A stretch of DNA of 64,000 nt from Reticulitermes speratus (Eukaryota; Arthropoda; Insecta; Blattodea; Rhinotermitidae), in NCBI GenBank assembly GCA_021186555.1, contig JAJKFL010000011.1, forward strand, positions 4,284,501-4,348,500, in the 5' to 3' direction. Below the pieces are notes generated by a model that was not told where the DNA came from, searched no databases, and saw nothing but the letters and a program-made list of their open reading frames with translations. The first letter of the stretch is position 1, and each line of letters begins with the position of its first letter. Positions 10,801 through 22,800 of this stretch are shown here, piece by piece. The translations under genes and the position numbers were made by a program.

Positions 10801-13800
10801 CCAGAGCCCAGTCCAGAGTTCAGCCCAGCCCATCCCAGGCCAGAGCCGAGCCCAGCCCACCCAGAGCCCAGATCCCAGCCCAGCCCAGATCCCATCCCAG
10901 CCCAGCCCAGATCCCATCCCAGTCCAGCCCAGCCCAGAGCCGAGCCCAGCCCAGAGCCCAGACCAGAGCCCACAGCCCAGCCCAGAGTCCAGCCCGACCC
11001 AGAGCCGAGCCCAGCCCAGAGTCCAGCCCGGCCAGAGCCCAGCCCAGAGCCGAGCCCAACCCAGAGCCCAGCCCAGAGCCCAGCCTAGCCCCCAGAGCGA
11101 GCCCAGCCAGAACCACGCCCAGCCAGGCCAGTTCCCAGCCCAGCCCAAGATCCAGCTCCAGCCCAGCCCCATCGCAGCCCACATCCGAGATCCCAGCCCA
11201 GATCCTAGCCCAGCCCAGATACCACCCAGCTCATCCCAGCCCATATCCCATCCCAGCCCAGCCCACATCCCATCCCAGCTCAGATCCCATCCCAGTTCCC
11301 AGCCCACCCAACAGCCGAGCCCAGCCCACAGCCGAGCACCCAGCCCACCCACAGCCCACGCCAGAGCCCATCCCAGCCAAGATCAGCCCAGATCCAGCCC
11401 AGCCCAGCCCAGTCCAGAGCCCAGACAAGATCCCAGCCCAGCCCTGAGTCCAGTCCACAGCCCAGCCCAGTACCAGAGTCCAGCCCGGCCCAGAGCCCAG
11501 CCCAGCCCTGAGCCCAGTGCCCAGCCCAGAGCCCAGCCCAGCACAGAGCCCACAGCTCAGCCCAGAGCCCACAGCCCAGCCCAGCAGAGTCACAGCCCAG
11601 CCCAGAGCCGAGCCCAGCCACAGCCCAACCCAGAGTCCAGCCCAGAGCCCGGCCAAGAGCCCAGCCCAGAGCCCATCCCAGCCAGAGCTCAGCCCATCCC
11701 AGGCCAGAGCCCAGCCCAGAACCGAACCCAGCCCACCCCTGAGCCCAGCGCCCAGCCCAGCCAGAGTCCAGCCCAGATCCCAGGCTAGCCCAGATCCCAT
11801 CCAGCCCAGCCCAGTTCCCAGCCCAGCCCAGATCTCATCCCAGCCCAGATCCCATCCCAGCCCAAAGCCCAGCCCAGCCCAGAACCCAGCGCCCAGAGCC
11901 CAGTCCAGATCCTATCACAGCCCAGATCCCATCCCAGTCGAGATCCCAGCCCAGATCCCAGCCCAGCCCAGCGCCCAGCCCAGAGCCGAGCCCATTCCAG
12001 AGCCCAGCCCAGATCCCAGCCCAGCCAAGATCCCAGACCAGCCCAGCCCAGTCCAGAGCCCAGACCAGATCCCAGCCCAGCCAGAGTCCAGTCCACAGCC
12101 CAGCCCAGCACAGAGTCCAGCCCGGCCCAGAGCCCAGCCCAGCCCAGCCCAGAGCCCACAGCCCAGCCCAGAGCCTATCCCAGAGTCCAGCCCAGAGCCC
12201 ACAGCCCAGCCCAGAGCCGGCCAAGAGCCGAGCCCAGCCCACAGCCCAGAGTCCAGCCCAGTCCAGAGCCCAGACCAGAACCCAACCCAGCCCAGCCCAA
12301 AGCCCAGCCCAGCCCAGAGTCCAGCCCACAGCCCAGCCCAGAGCCGAGCCCAGATTAGAGTCCAGCCCAGAGCCGAGCCTAGCCCACCCCACAGCCCAGC
12401 CCAGCCCAGAGCACATCCTAGCCCAGAGACCAGCCCAGAGTCCAGCCCAGCCCAGAGTCCAGCCCAGCCCAGAGCCCAGTCCAGAGTTCAGCCCAGCCCA
12501 TCCCAGGCCAGAGCCGAGCCCAGCCCACCCCAGAGCCCAGATCCCAGCCCAGCCCAGATCCCATCCCAGCCCAGCCCAGATCCCATCCCAGTCCAGCCCA
12601 GCCAGAGCCGAGCCCAGCCCAGAGCCCAGACCAGAGCCCACAGCCCAGCCCAGAGTCCAGCCCGACCCAGAGCCGAGCCCAGCCCAGAGTCCAGCCCGGC
12701 CCAGAGCCCAGCCCAGAGCCGAGCCCAACCCAGAGCCCAGCCCAGAGCCCAGCCTAGCCCAGAGCCCAGCCTAGCCCAGATCCCAGCCCAGCACAGAGCC
12801 CAGCCCAGAGCCCAGCGCAGCCCAGAGCCCAGAGCCCAACACAGCCCAGAACCTAGCCCAGCCCAGAGCCCATCCCAAAGCCCAGCCCAGCACAGAGCCC
12901 AGTCCAGAGTCCAGCCCAGAGCCCAGACCAGAAACCGAGCCCAGCCCATCCCAGCCCAGAGCCCAGCCCAGATCCCATCCCAGCCCAGAACAGATCCCAG
13001 CCCAGCCCAGAGCCCACAGCCCAGCCCAGCAGATTCCAGCCCGGCCCAGAGCCCAGCCTAGAGCCCGGCCAAGAGCCCAGCGCAGAGCCCAGCCCACCCC
13101 ACAGCCCAGCCCAGAGCCCATCCCAGCCGGAGCCCAGCCCAGCCCAGAGCCCAACCCATCCCAGGCCAGAGCCCAGCGCCCAACTCAGCCCGAGCCCATC
13201 CCAGCCCAGATCCCATCCCAGCCCACCCCAGATCCCAGCCCAGCCCAGATCTCATCCCAGCCCAGATCCCATCCCAAACCAGCCCAAAGCCCAGCTCAGC
13301 CCAGATCCCAGCCCAGCCCAGAACCCAGCGCCCAGAGCCCAGTCCAAATCCCATCCCAGTCGAGATCCCATATCCCAGCCCAGCGCCCAGCCGAGCCCGG
13401 CCCAGCCCAGAGCCGAGCCGAGCCCAGACCCGAGCCCATTCCAGCGTCCAGCCCAGCCCAGATCCCAGCCCTGCCCAGCCCAGCCCAGATCCCAGCCTAG
13501 CCCAGATCCCATCCCAGCTCAGATCCCAATCCAACCCAGTTCCCAGCCAAGTCCAGAGCCTAGACCAGATCCCAGCCCAGCCCAGAGTCCAGTCCACAGC
13601 CCAGCACAGAGTCCTTCCCTGCCCAGAGCCCAGCCCAGCCCTGAGCCCAGTTCCCAGCCCAGAGCCGAGCCCAGCCCAGCCCAGCCCAGCCCAGAGTCCA
13701 GCCCAGCACACAGCCCAGCCCAGAGCCCAGACAAGCCGAGAAACCAACCCAGCCCAGCCCAAAGCCCAGGCCAGAGCCCAGCCCATCCCAGTGTCCAGCC

Positions 13801-16800
13801 CATAGCCCAGCCCAGAGCAGAGCCCAGCCAAGAGTCCAGCCCGGCCCAGAGCTGAGCCCAGTCCACCCCACAGCCCAGCCCAGCCCAGAGCCCATCCTAG
13901 CCCTGAGCCCAGCCCAGCCCAGAGCCCGTCCTAGCCCAGAGCCCAACCTAGACCACAACCTAGCCCAGCCCAACCCAGAGTCCAGCCCAGGCCAGAGCCG
14001 AGCCCAGCCAGAGCCTACCCAGCCCAGCCCAGATCCCACCCCAGCCCAGATCCCATCCCAGCCCAGATCCCATCCCAGTTCCCAGCCCAGCCCAGATCCC
14101 AGCCCACAGCCCAGCCCAGCCCGGCCCAGAGCCGAGCCCATTCCAGAGCCCAGCCTAGCCCGGATCCCAGACCAGCCCAGTTCCCAGCCCAGAGCCTAGA
14201 CCAGATCCCAGCCCAGCCCAAAGCCCAGTCCAGAGCCCAGAGCCGAGCCCAGCACACAGCCCATCCCAGCTCAGAGCCCAGCCCATAACCCAGCCCAGCC
14301 CAGAGCCTATCCCAGCCCAGAGCCGAGCCCAGCCCGGCCCAGAGCCCAGAGCCGAGCCCAGCCCAGAGCCCACAGCCAAACTCAGAGCCCAGCCCAGCAC
14401 AGAGCCCAGCCCAGAGTCCAGCCAAGCCCAGCCCAGAGCCCAAAGCCCAGCCAAGAGCCCAGCCCAGCCCAAAGCCCAGCCAAGAGCCCAGTCCAGAGCC
14501 GAGCCCAGCCCAGAACCCAGCGCCCAGCACAGGCCAGTTCCCAGCCCATCCCAGCCCAGATCCCATCCCAGCCCAGCCCAGCCCCCATCGCAGCCCACAT
14601 CCGAGATCCCAGCCCAGCCCAGCCCAGCCCAGATCCCAGCCCTGCCCAGATCACAATCCAGCCCAGTTCCCAGCCCAGTCCAGAGCCTAGACCAGATCCC
14701 AGCCCAGCCCAGAGTCCAGTCCACAGCCCAGCACAGAGTCCAGCCCAGCCCTGAGCCCAGTTCCCAGCCCAGAGCCCGGCCAAGAGCCCAGCCCAGCTCA
14801 CAGCCCACCCCACAGCCCAGCCCAGAGTCCAGCCCAGCACACAGCCCAGCCCAGAATCCAGCCCAGTCCAGAGCCCAGACAAGCCGAGAAACCAACCCAG
14901 CCCAGCCCAAAGCCCAGGCCAGAGCCCTGCCCATCCCAGTGTCCAGCCCACAGCCCAGCCCAGCCCAGCCAAGAGTCCAGCCCGGCCCAGAGCTCAGCCC
15001 AGCCCACCCCAGCCCAGAGCCCATCCTAGCCCTGAGCCCAGCCCAGCCCAGAGCCCATCCTAGCCCAGAGCCCAACCTAGACCACAACCTAGCCCAGCCC
15101 AACCCAGAGTCCAGCCCAGGCCAGAGCCGAGGCTAGCCAGAGCCCAGCCCAGCCCAGATCCCATCCCAGCCCAGCCCAGATCCTATCCCAGCCCAGATCC
15201 CATCCCAGTTCCCAGCCCAGCCCAGATCCCAGCCCACAGCCCAGCCCGGCCCAGAGCCGAGCCCATTCCAGAGCCCAGCCTAGCCCAGATCCCAGATCCC
15301 AGACCAGCCCAGTTTCCAGCCCAGAGCCCAGAACACATCCCAGCCCAAAGCCCAGTCCAGAGCCCAGAGCCGAGCCCAGCACACAGCCCATCCCAGCTCA
15401 GAGCCCAGCCCAGCCCATAACCCAGCCCAGAGCCGAGCCCAGCCCGGCCCAGAACCCAGAGCCGAGCCCAGCCCGGCCCAGAGCCGAGCCCATTCCAGAG
15501 CCCAGCCCAGAGCCGAGCCCAGCCCAGAGCCCACAGCCAAACTCAGAGCCCAGCCCACCACAGAGCCCAGCCCAAAGCCCAGGCCAGAGCCCTGCCCATC
15601 CCAGTGTCCAGCCCACAGCCCAGCCCAGCCCAGAGCAGAGCCCAGCCAAGAGTCCAGCCCGACCCAGAGCTCAGCCCAGCCCACCCCAGCCCAGAGCCCA
15701 TCCTAGCCCTGAGCCCATCCTAGCCCAGAGCCCAACCTAGACCACAACCTAGCCCAGCCCAACCCAGAGTCCAGCCCAGGCCAGAGCCGAGGCTAGCCAG
15801 AGCCCAGCCCAGCCCAGATCCCATCCCAGCCCAGCCCAGATCCTATCCCAGCCCAGATCCCATCCCAGTTCCCAGCCCAGCCCAGATCCCAGCCCACAGC
15901 CCGGCCCAGAGCCGAGCCCATTGCAGAGCCCAGCCTAGCCCAGATCCCAGACCAGCCCAGTTTCCAGCCCAGAGCCCAGACCACATCCCAGCCCAAAGCC
16001 CAGTCCAGAGCCCAGAGCCGAGCCCAGCACACAGCCCATCCCAGCTCAGAGCCCAGCCCAGCCCATAACCCAGCCCAGAGCCTATCCCAGCCCAGAGCCG
16101 AGCCCAGCCCGGCCCAGAACCCAGAGCCGAGCCCAGCCCGGCCCAGAGCCGAGCCCATTCCAGAGCCCAGCCCAGAGCCCACAGCCAAACTCAGAGCCCA
16201 GCCCACCACAGAGCCCAGCCCAGAGTCCAGCCAAGCCCAGCCCAGAGCCCAAAGCCCAGCCAAGAGCCCAGTCCAGAGCCGAGCCCAGCCCAGAACCCAG
16301 CGCCCAGCCCAGGCCAGTTCCCAGCCCAGCCCAGATCCCATCCCAGCCCAGCCCCAATCGCAGCCCACATCCGAGATCCCAGCCCAGCCCAGCCCAGCCC
16401 AGATCCCAGCCCAGCCCAAATCCCAGCCTAGCCCAGATCCCATCCCAGCCCAGATCCCAATCCAGCCCATTTCCCATCCTAGCCCTGAGCCCAGCCCAGC
16501 CCAGAGCCCGTCCTAGCCCAGAGCCCAACCTAGACCACAACCTAGCCCAGCCCAACCCAGAGTCCAGCACCAGGCCAGAGCCGAGCCCAGCCAGAGCCTA
16601 CCCAGCCCAGCCCAGATCCCACCCCAGCCCAGATCCCATCCCAGCCCAGATCCCATCCCAGTTCCCAGCCCAGCCCAGATCCCAGCCCACAGCCCAGCCC
16701 GGCCCAGAGCCGAGCCCATTCCAGAGCCCAGCCCAGACCCAGCCTAGCCCAGATCCCAGACCAGCCCAGTCCCAGCCCAGAGCCCAGACAAGATCCCAGG

Positions 16801-19800
16801 CCAGCCCAAAGCCCAGTCCAGAGCCCAGAGCCGAGCCCAGCACACAGCCCATCCCAGCTCAGAGCCCAGCCAGAGCCCACAGCCAAACTCAGAGCCCAGC
16901 CCAGCACAGAGCCCAGCCCAGAGTCAACCAAGCCCAGCCCAGAGCCCAAAGCCCAGCCAAGAGCCCAGCCCAGCCCAAAGCCCAGAGCCGAGCCCAGCCC
17001 AGAACCCAGCGCCCAGCCCAGGCCAGTTCCCAGCCCAGCCCAGATCCCATCCCAGCCCAGCCCCCATCGCAGCCCACATCCGAGATCCCAGCCCAGATCC
17101 TAGCCCAGCCCAGATACCATCCCAGCTCATCCCAGCCCATATCCCATCCCAGCCCAGCCCACATCCCATCCCAGCTCAGATCCCATCCCAGTTCCCAGCC
17201 CACCCAACAGCCGAGCCCAGCCCACAGCCGAGCACCCAGCCCACCCCACAGCCCAGCCCAGAGCCCATCCCAGCCAAGATCAGCCCAGATCCCAGCCCAG
17301 CCCAGTCCAGAGCCCAGACAAGATCCCAGCCCAGCCCTGAGTCCAGTCCACAGCCCAGCCAGTACAGAGTCCAGCCCGGCCCAGAGCCCAGCCCAGCCCT
17401 GAGCCCAGTGCCCAGTCCCAGAGCCCAGCCCAGCACAGAGCCCACAGCTCAGCCCAGAGCCCACAGCCCAGCCCAGCAGAGTCCAGCCCAGCCCAGAGCC
17501 GAGCCCAGCCCACAGCCCAACCCAGAGTCCAGCCCAGAGCCCGGCCAAGAGCCCAGCCCAGAGCCCATCCCAGCCCAGAGCTCAGCCCATCCCAGGCCAG
17601 AGCCCAGCCCAGAACCGAACCCAGCCCACCCCTGAGCCCAGCGCCCAGCCCAGCCAGAGTCCAGCCCAGATCCCAGGCTAGCCCAGATCCCATCCCAGCC
17701 CAGCCCAGTTCCCAGCCCAGCCCAGATCTCATCCCAGCCCAGATCCCATCCCAGCCCAAAGCCCAGCCCAGCCCAGAACCCAGCGCCCAGAGCCCAGTCC
17801 AGATCCTATCACAGCCCAGATCCCATCCCAGTCGAGATCCCAGCCCAGATCCCAGCCCAGCCCAGCGCCCAGCCCAGAGCCGAGCCCATTCCAGAGCCCA
17901 GCCCAGATCCCAGCCCAGCCAAGATCCCAGACCAGCCCAGCCCAGTCCAGAGCCCAACCAGATCCCAGCCCAGCCCAGAGTCCAGTCCACAGCCCAGCCC
18001 AGCACAGAGTCCAGCCCGGCCCAGAGCCCAGCCCAGCCCTGAGCCCAGTGCCCAGCCCAGAGCCTACAGCCCAGCCCAGAGCCTAACCCAGAGTCCAGCC
18101 CAGAGCCCACAGCCCAGCCCAGAGCCCGGCCAAGAGCCCAGCCCAGAGCCGAGCCCAGCCCACAGCCCAGCCGAGTCCAGCCCAGTCCAGAGCCCAGCCC
18201 AGCCCAAAGCCCAGCCCAGAGTCCAGCCCACAGCCCAGCCCAGAGCCGAGCCCAGATTAGAGTCCAGCCCAGAGCCGAGCCTAGCCCACCCCACAGCCCA
18301 GCCCAGAGCCCATCCTAGCCCAGAGACCAGCCCAGCCCAGAGTCCAGCCCAGCCCAGAGCCCAGTCCAGAGCTCAGCCCAGCCCATCCCAGGCCAGAGCC
18401 GAGCCCAGCCCACCCCAGAGCCCAGATCCCAGCCCAGCCCAGATCCCATCCCAGCCCAGCCCAGATCCCATCCCAGTCCAGCCCAGCCCAGAGCCGAGCC
18501 CAGCCCAGAGCCCAGAGCCCAGCCCAGAGTCCAGCCCGACCCAGAGCCGAGCCCAGCCCAGAGTCCAGCCCGGCCCAGAGCCCAGCCCAGAGCCGAGCCC
18601 AACCCAGAGCCCAGCCCAGAGCCCAGCCTAGCCCAGAGCCCAGCCTAGCCCAGATCCCAGCCCAGCACAGAGCCCAGCCCAGAGCCCAGCCCACCCAACA
18701 GCCGAGCCCAGCCCACAGCCGAGCACCCAGCCCACCCCACAGCCCAGCCCAGAGCCCATCCTAGCCCAGAGCCCTACCTAGACAAGAACCTAGCCCAGCC
18801 CAACCCAGAGTCCAGCCCAGTTCAGAGCCCAGCCAGAGCCCAGCCCAGATCCCATCCCAGACCAGATCCCAGCCCAGCCCAGATCCCATCCCAGCCCGAT
18901 CCCATCCCAGCCCAGCCCAGATCCCAGCCTAACCCAGATCCCAGCACAGCCCACAGCCCAGCCAAGAGCCCAGCCCAGAGTCCAGCCCGGCCCAGAGCCG
19001 AGCCCAGCCCAGAGCCCACCTCACAGCCGGCCCAGCCCAGCCCGGCCCACATCCCATCCCAGCCCAGATCCCAGCACAGCCCACAGCCCAGCCCAGAGCA
19101 CACAGCCCAGCCCAGAGCCGAGACCAGTCCAGAGCCCACAGCCCAGCCCACAGCCCAGATCGGGCCCACCCCAGTCCAGATCCCAGCCCAGAGCCCAGCG
19201 CCCAGCCCAGAGTCCCAGCCAGCCCAGATCCCACCCAGCCAGATCCCAGCCAGCCAGATCCCACCAGTCACCAGCCCAGATCCCAGCCCAGCCCAAAGCC
19301 CAGTCCAGACCAGCCCACACCAGAGCCGAGCCAGCCCAGATCCAGCCCCCAAGTCCAGCCCACCAGCCCAGCCCAGCCCAGCCCAAGCCGCCAGCTCCAT
19401 GCCCAGATCCGCACCCAGCCCAAGCCCAGATCCCCCCCAGCCCAGCCCCAGACCCAGCACCAGCCCAGAGCCCAGCGCCCAGCCCACAGCCGAGCCCAGC
19501 CCAGAGGCCAGCTCACAGCCCAGCCCAGCCACAGAGCGCCAGCCCAGAGCCGAGCCTAGCCAAGAGTCCAGCCCGGCCCAGAACCGAGCCCAGCCCAGCC
19601 CTAGAGCCCAGCCCAGCCAGCCCAGCCAGCCCAGCCCACAGCCCAGCCTAGCCCAGCCCAGAGTCCAGCCCAGCCCAGAGTCCAGCCCCAGCCCAGCCCA
19701 GCCCAGAGCCCAGCCCAGAGCCCAGCCCAGCCCATCCCAGCCAGCCCAGAGCCGAAGTCCACAGAAATCCCACCCAGCCCACCAGCCTCAGCCATCCTCC

Positions 19801-22800
19801 CAGCCCAGCCAGCACAGTCCCAGCCCAGGTCAGCCCAGCCCAGCCAGACCCAGCCCAGCCCAAGAGCCCAGCCCAGCCCAGAGCCAGCAGCCCAGCCCAG
19901 CCAGCCAGCCCACCAGCCAGCCCAAGCCCACACAGAGCCCAGCCCAGAACCAGACCCAGCCAGGCCCAGAGCCCAAGCCCAGCCCAGCCAGCCCAGAGCC
20001 AGTCCACCCACAGCCAGCCCAGCCCAGAGCCCAGCCGCCCAAGCCAGCCCAGCAGGCAGCCAGACCAGCCCAGCCAGACCAGCCAACCCAGAGGCCGAGC
20101 CCAGCCCAGCCCAGCCAGTCCCAGCCCAGAGCCCACAGCCCAGCCCAGAAGCCCAACCCAAGCCAGCCCAGAGCCCGGCCAAGAGCGCCCAGCCCACCAG
20201 CCCAGCCCAGCCCAGCCCAGAGTCCAGCCCAGCACATAGCATAGCCCAGATCCAGCCCAGTTCAGAGCCCAGCCCAGCCCAGAACCCAACCCAGCCCAGC
20301 CCAAGCCCAGCACCCCAGGCCAGAGCCCAGCCCAGCCAGAGCCGAGCCCAGGCCAGTTCCCAGCCCAGCCCAGATCCCTCCCAGCGCAGCCCACCATCGC
20401 AGCCCAGCATCCCAGACCCAGCCAGCCAAATCCCAGCCCAGAGTCCAGCCCAGCAGCCAGCCCAGCCCAACCCAGCCCACCCCACAGCTCAGCCCAGAAC
20501 CCATCCTAGCCCAGAGCCCAACCTAGACCAGAGCCTAGCCCAGCCCAGCCCAGAGTCCAGCCCAGTCCAGAGCCCAGCCCAACCCAGGCCAAGCCCAGAT
20601 CCCATCCCAGCCCAGATCCCAGCCCAATCCAGATCCCAGCACAGCCCAGAGCCCAGCCCAGAGCAGAGCCCACAGCCCAGCCAAGAGTCCAGCCCGGCCC
20701 AGAGCCGAGCCCAGCCCAGCCGAGCCCAGCCCAGCCCAGACCAGCACATCCAGCCCCAGCCCAGTACCAGCCCAGAGCCAAGCAGCCCAGCCCAGATCCC
20801 AGCCCAGCCACAGACCCAGCCCATCCCAGCCCAGCCCATCCAGCCCCAGCCAATGCCCAGAGATTACAGTGCCGAGCCCAGCCCAGCCCAGTCCAGAGCC
20901 CAGCCCACAGCCACAGAGCCGAGCCCAGCCCAGACCAGCCAGCCCAGAGTCCAGCCCACCAGCCCAGCCAGCCCATCCCAGCCCAAGCCGAGCCCAGCCC
21001 AGATCCCAGCCCAGCCAGATCCGCCACCCCAGCACCAGCCCAGACCCAGCGCCCAGCCCAGAGCCGCAGCCCACCAGCCCAGAGGCCAGCCACAGCCCAG
21101 CCCAGACCGAGCCCAGCCAGAGCCCAGCCCGCCCAGAACCGAGCCCAGCGACCCAGCCCAGCCCGAGCCTAGCCCAGCCCAGAGTCCAGCCCGCCCAGAG
21201 TCCAGCCCACAGCCCCCCAGCCCAGCCCATCCCAGCCAGGCCCAGAGCCGAGCCCAGATCCCATCCCAGCCAAGCTCAGATCCCTCCCAAGCCCAGCCCA
21301 ATCCCAGCCAGCCCAGCAGACCCAGCAGCCCAGCCCAGAGCCGAGCCAGCCCAGCTCACAGCCCAGCCCAGAGTCCACAGCCCAGCCCAGCCAGAGCCCA
21401 GCCCAGAGCCGAGCCCAGCCAAGAGTCCAGCCGCCCAGAACCGAGCCCAGCCTAGAGCCCAAGCACAGCCCTGAGCCTAGCCCAGCCAGCCCAGCCAAGC
21501 CCAGAGCCGAGTCCAGCCCACCAGCCCAGCCAAACCCAGCCCAGCCCGGCCCAGATCCAGCCCACAGCCCGGCCCAGAGCCCAGCCAGAGCCCAATCCCA
21601 GCCAGAGCCCAGCCCAGAGCCGAGCCCAGCCCAGCCCAGATCCTTCCAGCCCAGCCCAGATCCCATCCCAGCCCAGCCCAGATCCCAGCCAACCCAGATC
21701 CCAGCCCAGAGCCAGCGCCCAGGCCAGCCCAGAGGCCAGTTCACAGCCCAGCCAAGAGCTCAGCCCAGCCCAGAGCCGAGCCCAGCCAAGAGTCCAGCCC
21801 GGCCCAGAGCTAGCCCAGCCCAGCCCAGAGCCGAGTCCAGCCCAGAGTCCAGCCCACAGCCCAGCCCAGGCCATAACCCTGCCCACAGCCGAGCCCAGCC
21901 CAGCCCAGAGTCCCGCCCAGCCCAGAGCCGAGCCCCAGCCCAGATCCCAGCCGAGCCCAGCGCCCAGCCCAGCCCAGAGCCGAGCGCAGCCCAGAGGCCA
22001 GCTCACAGCCCAGCCCAGAGCCCACAGCCACCAGCCAAGAGCCCAGCCCAGCCCAGAGCCGAGCCCAGCCAAGAGTCCAGCCCGGCCCAGAACAGAGCCC
22101 AGCCTAGAGCCCAGCCCAGCCCTGAGCCTAGCCCAGCCCAGAGCCGAGTCCAGCCCAGAGCCGAGCACAGCCCAGAGTCCAGCTCGTCCCAGAGCCCAGC
22201 CCAGCCCAGAGCCCACAGCCCGGCCCAGAGCCCACAGCCCAGCCCATCCCAGGCCAGAGCCCAGCCCAGCCCAGATCCCATCCCAGCCCAGCCCAGATCC
22301 CTTCCCAGCCCAGCCCAGATCCCATCCCAGCCCAGATCTCATCTCAGCCCAGTTCCCATCCCAGCCCAGCCCAGATCCCAGCCTAACCTAGATCCCAGCC
22401 CAGCCCAGAGCCGAGCCCAGCCCAGAGGCCAGTTCACAGCCCAGCCAGCCAGAGCCGAGCCCAGCCAAGAGCCAGCCCGGCCAGAGTCCAGCCCAGCCCA
22501 GACACCAGCCCCTGAGCCTAGCCCAGCCCAGCCCAGAGCGAGTCCAGCCCACAGCCCAGCCCAGAGCCCACAGCCCAGCCCAGAGCCCTGCCCACAGCCG
22601 AGCCCAGCCCAGAGTCCAACCCAGCCCAACACAGAGCCCAGATCAGGCCCAGAGTCCCGCCCAGCCCAGCGTCCAGCCCAGAACCTATCCCAGCCCAGCC
22701 CAGAACACAGATCAGCCCAGCCCAGAACCCAGATCATCCCAGCCCAGCCCAGATCCCAGCCCATAGCCGAGCCCAGCCCAGATCCCAGCCCAGCCCAGAG

